This document shows, piece after piece, positions 7,142 to 12,043 of a DNA stretch of 12,043 nucleotides. The notes beneath the pieces were generated by a model, which did not search any database, was not told the origin of the DNA, and worked only from the letters and a program-made list of their open reading frames with translations. Every line of letters starts with the position of its first letter. Positions within the stretch are counted from its first letter, which is position 1. Source of the stretch: an uncultured Clostridia bacterium. Lineage in GTDB: Bacteria; Bacillota; Clostridia; Christensenellales; Aristaeellaceae. The DNA lies in the NCBI GenBank assembly GCA_934663625.1, contig CAKUKP010000084.1, positions 1 to 12,043 on the forward strand, read 5' to 3'. The translations under genes were made by a program, and so were the position numbers.

Positions 7142-7867
7142 ATGCCAATGTGGAATCCGTGGCGCGGATGTAAAAAGTGCAGCGAGGGCTGCCTGCATTG
7201 CTACATACATAAGGGCGACGCCAAACGCGGCGTCGATACGAGCATGATCGTCAAGACGAAGGACTTTGATAAGCCGGTCGCGCAGCTTAAAAAGGGCGGT
7301 TATAAAATGAAGTCGGGAATTGTGTATCTCGGCTTTTCTACCGATTTTCTCATCGAAGAAGCCGATGCATGGCGCGGCGAATGCTGGAAAATGATCCGAG
7401 AGCGGTCAGACTGCACCTTTCTCTTTCTGACCAAGCGCATTGAGCGATTCGCGCAGTGTATGCCGGAGGATTGGGCGGACGGATATAAGAATGTTACCGT
7501 GTGCTGCACCATTGAAAATCAGCGCAATGCGGATAAAAAGCTGTCCATATTTCGAACACTTCCCATCAAGCACAAGTGCATCACCGCACAGCCGCTGATC
7601 GAGCGGGTGAATTTGGAGCCGTACCTGGACGGCGTGGAGCTGGTCGTCGTCGGCGGAGAATCGGACAGGGACGCAAGGCCGCTCGACTATGACTGGGTAC
7701 TGGACATTCGGGAGCAGTGCATCCGGAAGCAGGTCGATTTCGAGTTCCGTCAATGCGGAACGTATTTTATCAAGGATGACAGGCAGTATAAGCTTCAGAC
7801 CAGAGATCTGTGCAGACAGGCGCGGCTTGCCGGCATCAACTACAAATGCACGAATGAATCGCTTTAG
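7142..7867 (+). CDS. DUF5131 family radical-SAM-like protein (phage Gp37/Gp68 related)
   Basis: The protein has 241 residues. It opens with the family signature WNPWRGCKKCSEGCLHCY (4-21). The canonical three Cys of this family, C10, C17 and C20 (C-x6-C-x2-C), are suited to a 4Fe-4S cluster; C13 is an extra Cys. Further family blocks are YLGFSTDFL (62-70), TFLFLTKR (92-99) and the GGES strand end (171-174), consistent with a partial TIM-barrel radical-SAM fold. The function of DUF5131 proteins is not established; they occur in phages and in bacterial accessory regions. A G-rich ribosome binding site (GGGGGG) lies about ten bases before the ATG at 7142. It sits 25 bases after the CPBP gene and before a SAM methyltransferase, so two SAM-using proteins may act together here. 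Confidence 0.82.
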   Translation: MPMWNPWRGCKKCSEGCLHCYIHKGDAKRGVDTSMIVKTKDFDKPVAQLKKGGYKMKSGIVYLGFSTDFLIEEADAWRGECWKMIRERSDCTFLFLTKRIERFAQCMPEDWADGYKNVTVCCTIENQRNADKKLSIFRTLPIKHKCITAQPLIERVNLEPYLDGVELVVVGGESDRDARPLDYDWVLDIREQCIRKQVDFEFRQCGTYFIKDDRQYKLQTRDLCRQARLAGINYKCTNESL

Positions 7868-7894
7868 TTTCAAAGGCCACAGGAGGACAATGGG

Positions 7895-8803
7895 ATGAAT
7901 AACAAAGCCAGCATTACCGCTCTGATGAGTGCGTTCGGGCGGGCATTTCATGCGGAAAATGAAGATCATCCGGTTTTTGCGGATTATCTGGCAAAAAAGC
8001 TGATGACGGCGGAGGAATATGCCGCCGTTCAGGGCTATATCCTCGGCGGGGCGCAGTTCTTTGAACCGGAGATCGATCCGAAAAAGCAAGCGCCCAAGGA
8101 GCTGCTGCGCAGATTGATAAACGTCCATATCGCGCCATCGCCGCTTTGCCGCGCGTCATATACGGAACAGGCGTTGAAAGAAGCCGCGCTGAACGGCACA
8201 AAGCAATATGTGATGCTCGGCGCTGGGCTGGATACCTTTGCCTTTCGGGAAACGGAGTTTCTGTCAAAGCATCGGGTATTCGAGGTAGATCATCCGCTGA
8301 CGCAGGCGGATAAAAAAGAAAGGATTGCGCGCGCCGGTTGGACGGTTCCCGAAAATCTCACGTTTGTACCTGTAGATTTTACGAAGGATGATGCGGCGGA
8401 ACGCCTGATTGCCGGCGGCTTTGACCCATCCGAGAAATCCTTTTTTGCATGGCTCGGCGTAACCTACTATCTTTCGGCAGGGGCGATTGAAACGATGCTC
8501 TCCGCGCTTTCCAAAATCTGTGTAAGCGGCAGCGCGCTTGTATTTGATTATCCGGATGAGAATTTCTTTGATGCGTCCGAAAGGCGCGTGCAGAACACGA
8601 TTATGATGGCGAAGGCGGGCGGCGAACCGATGCAATCGGCATTTTCGCATGAAGAGCTTGAAAAGCTGCTGAAAAAGCACGGCTTCCGGATTCGCGAATT
8701 GCTGACGCCCGATGATATTCAAAGAAATGTAATCGACAGGGCGGGGGCAGAAATGAAAGCCTTCGAGCACGTCAATTACTGCCTTGCCGTCAGGATAGCT
8801 TGA
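7895..8803 (+). CDS. Class I SAM-dependent methyltransferase, leucine carboxyl methyltransferase-like
   Basis: The protein has 302 residues and resembles the LCMT/PPM1-type methyltransferases common in bacteria. The SAM site is visible as QYVMLGAGLDTFAFR (104-118), the acidic strand end EVDHP (130-134) with TQADKKERI following, VPVDF (158-162) and the GVTYYLS block (188-194). FDYP (217-220) matches the later strand. Proteins of this family methylate carboxyls or hydroxyls of small molecules or peptides, but bacterial substrates are mostly unknown. GGAGG at 7882-7886 supports the start at 7895; a closer ATG at 7890 runs straight into a stop. The gene sits 27 bases after the DUF5131 gene and 18 bases before the DUF3795 gene, within the TetR-headed operon. 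Confidence 0.87.
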   Translation: MNNKASITALMSAFGRAFHAENEDHPVFADYLAKKLMTAEEYAAVQGYILGGAQFFEPEIDPKKQAPKELLRRLINVHIAPSPLCRASYTEQALKEAALNGTKQYVMLGAGLDTFAFRETEFLSKHRVFEVDHPLTQADKKERIARAGWTVPENLTFVPVDFTKDDAAERLIAGGFDPSEKSFFAWLGVTYYLSAGAIETMLSALSKICVSGSALVFDYPDENFFDASERRVQNTIMMAKAGGEPMQSAFSHEELEKLLKKHGFRIRELLTPDDIQRNVIDRAGAEMKAFEHVNYCLAVRIA

Positions 8804-8821
8804 TTTAAGGAGGGCTAGCAT

Positions 8822-9169
8822 ATGAATCAACTGATTGGCTGCTGCGGGTTGGACTGCGAAACCTGCGATGCCAGAATCGCGACGATTACCAACGACTACG
8901 CCCTGCGCGAAAAAACCGCGGCGCTGTGGACGAAGATCAATGGGGTAGAGATTACGCCGGAAATGATCAATTGCACAGGCTGCCGGATTGCGGGGGCGAA
9001 AACACCGTTCTGCGACCTGCTTTGTCCCGTACATAACTGCGTTCGCGAAAAGAAGCTGGATACCTGTGCGGACTGCGCGCAGATGGACGGATGCGCAATA
9101 TTGGGACGCATCGCCGCAAGCAGTCCGTTCGTTCTGGAAAATCTGAAGCGGCTCCGCGAATCGAGATAG
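8822..9169 (+). CDS. DUF3795 cysteine-rich protein
   Basis: The protein has 115 residues with 12 cysteines in the DUF3795 layout: CCGLDCETC near the N-terminus (C7, C8, C12, C15), CTGC (C51, C54), C64 and C68, C73, CADC (C82, C85) and C91. The start CGLDCxxCDAxIAT is the family hallmark. The cysteines probably bind zinc or an iron-sulfur cluster; no activity is established for the family. It starts at 8822 with AAGGAGGG immediately upstream, 18 bases after the methyltransferase stop. Such genes are frequent in Clostridia and methanogens, often as small accessory genes. Its role in this operon is unknown. Confidence 0.87.
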   Translation: MNQLIGCCGLDCETCDARIATITNDYALREKTAALWTKINGVEITPEMINCTGCRIAGAKTPFCDLLCPVHNCVREKKLDTCADCAQMDGCAILGRIAASSPFVLENLKRLRESR

Positions 9170-9208
9170 CGAAAAGGGATGGCAATTGTAGAAAGGGTAA
9201 GAACCGTT

Positions 9209-9465
9209 ATGAAAATTAAAATATCGCGGATAAACAGGCGCTTACGGTTGGCGAGCGCGATGCTTGTATCGGCAATATGATGCGCGAGATACAGGAATTC
9301 TGGAACGGAATGAATATTGAAGAAATGCTGACCATGACAAAGGATGATATTGTAAGCAAGCTGCAGGGCATTGCGGCGGAGCACAGCAATACCCAAATAA
9401 CGATTACAATACGCGAAGATTCCGTATGGTTTGAAAAACTGGACGAGCGAAACAGGGCAGCATGA
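9209..9465 (+). pseudogene. Small hypothetical protein gene with a one-base frameshift near its start
   Basis: An ATG at 9209, with AAAGGG at 9192-9197, encodes MKIKI and then runs out of frame to a stop at 9278. One base back, the frame from 9220 reads NIADKQALTVGERDACIGNM and continues to the TGA at 9463-9465 with protein-like composition through the KDDIVSKLQGIAAEH and TITIREDSVWF segments. That frame has a TAA at 9217-9219 and no ATG, GTG or TTG before 9277, so it cannot start on its own upstream. Restoring one A in the run at 9218-9221 would join start and body into one gene of about 85 codons. I recognise no family. It is either a real loss-of-function mutation or a sequencing error. 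A shortened protein starting at 9277 lacks a ribosome binding site. Confidence 0.6.
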
Positions 9466-9545
9466 AACATTATTAAGACAAAAACATCGAAACCCGACGT
9501 TCCCAAAAGCCGGTTTAATCATTTCAGCGGAAATAGCTGCAAAAA

Positions 9546-9612
9546 ACATACATACGATTCAGTATCAAATCCCGAAAGACCAGCTTGTTTTTCGGGATTT
9601 TTGTATGTATGT
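9546..9612. repeat. Nested inverted repeat
   Basis: ACATACATAC at 9546-9555 is the exact complement of GTATGTATGT at 9603-9612. It encloses the inner terminator hairpin, with 11 unpaired bases on the left side and two on the right. The nested symmetry is more than a terminator needs and abuts the IS-like end. Confidence 0.6.
9567..9604 (+). terminator. Rho-independent terminator of the TetR-headed operon
   Basis: AAATCCCGAAA at 9567-9577 pairs perfectly with TTTCGGGATTT at 9590-9600 around a 12-base loop, followed by further T residues. The A-run on the left arm means it could act in both directions. It lies about 100 bases after the frameshifted small gene and separates this operon from the XRE/ABC module. 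Confidence 0.8.
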
Positions 9613-9649
9613 CCAGAAATTGAACCACAAGTCCAAAAAGAATTGAACC
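9610..9649. mobile_element. Possible IS21-like insertion sequence end (remnant)
   Basis: Starting with TG, the stretch holds two direct repeats: GTCCAGAAATTGAACC at 9611-9626 and GTCCAAAAAGAATTGAACC at 9631-9649, offset by 20 bases and differing by a small insertion. Short repeated blocks just inside a TG terminus are how IS21-family elements mark their transposase-binding ends. No transposase gene and no matching opposite end lie in the window, so this would be a solo remnant. Assignment rests on pattern, not on a match to a named element. Confidence 0.4.
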
Positions 9650-9675
9650 GATTGTACCTGCGGTGCCTTTTCTCT

Positions 9676-9696
9676 CCGCGCGCGGCGCGGTATAAT
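9676..9696 (+). promoter_or_regulatory. Candidate -10 box and palindromic operator of the XRE regulator gene
   Basis: A perfect TATAAT lies at 9691-9696, 30 bases before the regulator start. No good -35 box is seen at the right spacing, so the promoter may depend on an activator. The perfect palindrome CCGCGCGCGG at 9676-9685 sits in the spacer and is a plausible operator for the encoded helix-turn-helix protein. Confidence 0.4.
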
Positions 9697-9725
9697 GTTC
9701 TTGAAAAGACGAGGGGGTAGGGAAT

Positions 9726-10802
9726 ATGAAGCTTTCACTTTCTGAAAATATCAGTCGGCTGCGCAGGGAACGCACCATGACGCAGGAACAGCTGGCGGAG
9801 GCGCTGGGCGTGACCTTCGCCGCCGTTTCCAAATGGGAGCGCGGGGCTGCAACGCCGGAGCTCAGACTGATCGCGGAAATGGCGGATTTATTCGAGGTAT
9901 CCATCGATGCGCTGATCGGGTATGAATTCAGAAACAATGATCGGGAAAGCACGATCGCGAAGCTGAAACAGTATGTGCACGATCGGAACGAGGATTCCGT
10001 GATCGCCGAAGCGGAAAAGGCGCTGCGCCGCTATCCGAATTGCTTTGATATCGTCTATTACAGTGCACGAATCTACCGCGTGCGCGGGCTTTGTCAGAAG
10101 AAAAATGAATATTCAAAGCGCGCGCTTGCGCTCTATCGCCATGCCTGCGATTTAATCCGCCAGAACGATGATCCGGAAATCACGGAAATATCGATCTGCA
10201 AAGAAATGGCGCAAATCCATCTTGCGATTGATGAGTATGACAAAGGTGTAGAACTGTTAAAACAGAATAATCCCTGCCGAATGAATCATCCGTTGATCGG
10301 AGAAACGCTTGCATCTTCGTGCAATGATCCGGAAGGCGCAATGCCATATTTATCGATGGCATTGCTCGATTTCACCGTGACGCACATGCAAATCGTAATG
10401 GGATATCTCAATGCTTTCTGCAAAACCAAAGACTATCTAAACGCTTTGGCGCTTGTGGATTGGGCGCTTGCTTTCTATCCCGGTTTGAAAAATCCAGAAA
10501 AGCGAAGCTACATGGACAAAAGTGAAGCGTTTCTTTGGACGATTCGTGCGGATATTCAGCTGTCGTTGTGCAAGAACGAAGCTGCAATAAACAGTCTCCG
10601 TCATGCAAAAGAAATTGCGCTGCGATTCGATGAAGCGCCGAATTACGATGCATCGAGCATTCGATTTGTTTCGTGCCAAAGCCCTGCAACCGCTTTTGAT
10701 GATCTGGGCGATACCGCCATGATCGGCATTGAAGGCGTAATTGCCGAATGCGATCATCCGGAGCTGATGAATTTATGGAGGCGTATCCAAAATGAAGCGT
10801 AA
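9726..10802 (+). CDS. XRE-family transcriptional regulator with C-terminal TPR-like helical domain
   Basis: The protein has 358 residues. A Cro/CI-type helix-turn-helix spans about residues 5-62: LSENISRLRRERTMTQEQLA, then LGVTFAAVSKWERG (27-40), TPEL and LFEVSIDALIG (55-65). From about residue 75 to the end it is a series of amphipathic helices with TPR-like Ala/Tyr spacing (for example AEKALRRYPNCFDIVYYSARI and ALALVDWALAFYPG), the architecture of regulators that sense peptides or partner proteins. The start at 9726 is preceded by a G-rich GAGGGGG at 9711-9717. Its last codons contain the ribosome binding site of the ABC transporter, and the two genes overlap by 11 bases, so it most likely controls that transporter. 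The ligand is unknown. Confidence 0.9.
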   Translation: MKLSLSENISRLRRERTMTQEQLAEALGVTFAAVSKWERGAATPELRLIAEMADLFEVSIDALIGYEFRNNDRESTIAKLKQYVHDRNEDSVIAEAEKALRRYPNCFDIVYYSARIYRVRGLCQKKNEYSKRALALYRHACDLIRQNDDPEITEISICKEMAQIHLAIDEYDKGVELLKQNNPCRMNHPLIGETLASSCNDPEGAMPYLSMALLDFTVTHMQIVMGYLNAFCKTKDYLNALALVDWALAFYPGLKNPEKRSYMDKSEAFLWTIRADIQLSLCKNEAAINSLRHAKEIALRFDEAPNYDASSIRFVSCQSPATAFDDLGDTAMIGIEGVIAECDHPELMNLWRRIQNEA

Positions 10803-12043
10803 ATCCGCCCGACAGGAATATGCGGCGCAGTTTTATCGGAAGAATCGGCTTTCCTTCGCAATCGCGCTGATTTCATCCGTGATGATCGCTGCGCTGAATC
10901 TTTGGGTAGCATGGGTGGTGCAGCAGATGATCGATTGCGTATCAGGCGTATCCGGCGCGCGGGATTTAAAGCAGCTGTCGCTGCTCGTCGCCTGTGTAAT
11001 TCTGGCGATCATCGCGCTGAAGGCGGCAAGCTATGTATCCAAGCCGCGATTTATGGAAAAGGCGATGCGGCAATATCGGGATTATGCCTTTCAAAAGCTG
11101 ACGAAAAAGAGCATTTCGGCGTTTTGTACGGAAAACACCGCGAATTACCTATCTGCATTTTCCAACGACGCCGCGACCATCGAAAACGGTTATCTGGAAA
11201 TGCAGTTTAACATCTGGGCGAACGTAATCAAACTGATTGGTGCGCTTTCGATGATGATCGCCTACAGTCCGCTGATGACGATCGTCGCGTGCGGATTCTT
11301 TGTGCTGCCCATCGGCGCATCGTACATCGCGGGCAATCGCATGGAGCGGGCGGAGAAAACCGTTTCGGAGAAGAACGGAGAATTGACCGCCACACTGAAG
11401 GATTGCCTGAGCGGGTTTTCGGTGATCAAAAGCTTCAAGGCGGAAAATGCCATCTTCGGCCTGTTTTCCCGAAGCAACGCCGTCGTTGAACGGGCAAAGT
11501 GCGATCGGCGCAAGCTGCTCACGGTGATCAGCGCGCTGGGCGGCGTGACGGGCATCGCCGCGCAGCTGGGCACGTTTCTGGCGGGTGCGTATCTCGCGCT
11601 GTCCGGCCATGGCATTACGCCGGGCGTGCTGATGGTGTTTATCGATCTGAACGCCAATGTGATCATCCCCATCCGTGAACTGCCGGAGCAGCTGGCATCG
11701 AAGAAGGCGGCGGCAGCGCTGATGGATAAGCTTGCGTTGGCGCTGATCGACAACGTGCGCAAGACGGGCGCGCGCATTCCGAATCAATTGATCAAAGGAA
11801 TCGCGGTAAACAATGTAAGCTTCGGCTATGAAGCGGGCAGCGATATTCTGCGCGGCGTGAGCTGCACCTTTGAAGCGGGCAGGAAATACGCGATTGTCGG
11901 TGCGTCCGGCAGCGGCAAATCCACGCTGCTCAATTTGCTGATGGCGAGCCACGGCAATTACGCAGGTGAAATCCGATATGATGATCAGGAAATCCGAAAT
12001 GTGGATACCTTCGGATTTCCTGATCATCATATCGGATTTCACC
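10792..12043 (+). CDS. ABC transporter with fused membrane and ATPase domains (exporter type), 3' end missing
   Basis: The ATG at 10792 has GGAGG at 10777-10781 and overlaps the XRE gene. The visible 417 codons give an N-terminal membrane domain with hydrophobic segments near residues 20-50, 62-82, 140-182 and 245-295, the usual exporter coupling-helix region (DCLSGFSVIKSFKAE, 204-218), then the start of the nucleotide-binding domain: A-loop Y346 in VSFGY and Walker A GASGSGKST at 370-378. Signature, Walker B and H-loop are absent because the window ends. From residue 407 (position 12010) the sequence is the exact reverse complement of the gene itself, so only about 406 codons are trustworthy. 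A homo- or heterodimeric export of a peptide, lipid or drug is likely; the substrate is unknown. Confidence 0.88.
   Translation, partial: MKRKSARQEYAAQFYRKNRLSFAIALISSVMIAALNLWVAWVVQQMIDCVSGVSGARDLKQLSLLVACVILAIIALKAASYVSKPRFMEKAMRQYRDYAFQKLTKKSISAFCTENTANYLSAFSNDAATIENGYLEMQFNIWANVIKLIGALSMMIAYSPLMTIVACGFFVLPIGASYIAGNRMERAEKTVSEKNGELTATLKDCLSGFSVIKSFKAENAIFGLFSRSNAVVERAKCDRRKLLTVISALGGVTGIAAQLGTFLAGAYLALSGHGITPGVLMVFIDLNANVIIPIRELPEQLASKKAAAALMDKLALALIDNVRKTGARIPNQLIKGIAVNNVSFGYEAGSDILRGVSCTFEAGRKYAIVGASGSGKSTLLNLLMASHGNYAGEIRYDDQEIRNVDTFGFPDHHIGFH
11965..12043. repeat. Perfect 34-bp foldback inverted repeat at the window end, probable artefact
   Basis: Bases 11965-11998 are the exact reverse complement of 12010-12043, with an 11-base loop at 11999-12009. 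The right arm ends on the last base of the window and lies where the ATPase domain of the ABC transporter should continue; its translation after VDT (GFPDHHIGFH) does not look like that domain. A perfect foldback at a sequence end is typical of amplification chimeras or assembly hairpins. Confidence 0.93.

Noticed and set aside
9209..9225. Programmed -1 frameshifting as the explanation for the broken small gene
   Set aside because: The site lacks an X-XXY-YYZ slippery heptamer; after a -1 slip the Lys codon would face TAA, which re-pairs poorly. A plain indel is simpler.
9431..9646. Open frame of 71 codons after the frameshifted gene
   Set aside because: It overlaps the small gene out of frame, runs through the terminator hairpin and IS-like repeats, and has no ribosome binding site.
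11149..12042. Long - strand open frame of nearly 300 codons at the right end
   Set aside because: It is the antisense shadow of the ABC transporter gene; its translation is rich in Arg/His/Gln with no domain, and it runs through the terminal foldback.
1..12043. CRISPR array, prophage or complete transposon
   Set aside because: No regularly spaced repeats, no phage structural or integrase genes and no transposase gene are present; DUF5131 alone does not indicate a prophage.

Overview
The window looks like a chromosomal contig of an anaerobic Clostridia-type bacterium (Bacillota). The base composition is moderate (roughly half G+C), ribosome binding sites are strong GGAGG types, genes are tightly packed in operons, and the protein families (YesL/DUF624, DUF5131, DUF3795, CPBP protease, XRE-TPR regulator) are common there. 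The species cannot be named from the sequence alone.

Left module (1-3482, + strand): the last five genes of a sugar or sugar-acid catabolic operon. They are the C-terminus of a succinate dehydrogenase/fumarate reductase-type flavoprotein, a YhcH/YjgK/YiaL protein, an SDR dehydrogenase, a Gfo/Idh/MocA oxidoreductase and a YesL-type membrane protein. Stop/start overlaps and internal ribosome binding sites couple several of them. Three are redox enzymes, which suggests epimerising or oxidising an unusual carbohydrate that enters through a transporter outside the window.

Convergent gene (3488-4510, - strand): a secreted ComEC-like metallo-beta-lactamase-fold hydrolase with a C-terminal cysteine-bearing Ada-like tail.

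Intergenic region (4511-5155): more than 600 bases without an intact gene. It holds a candidate + strand promoter, a short N-terminal relic of a GNAT-like protein, and a small hairpin.

Middle module (5156-9604, + strand): a strong promoter overlapped by two adjacent 16-bp palindromes drives a TetR-family gene followed by an isochorismatase-like hydrolase, a CPBP protease, a DUF5131 radical-SAM-like protein, a SAM methyltransferase, a DUF3795 cysteine-rich protein and a small frameshifted gene. A hairpin terminator ends it. The layout suggests one TetR-autoregulated operon of mostly uncharacterised families, the best candidate here for an undescribed system.

Right module (9605-12043): an IS21-like end remnant, then an XRE-TPR regulator translationally coupled to a fused ABC transporter that runs off the window. 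The last 79 bases form a perfect 34-bp foldback ending exactly at the final base. This is probably an amplification or assembly artefact, so the last 34 bases should not be trusted as coding sequence.
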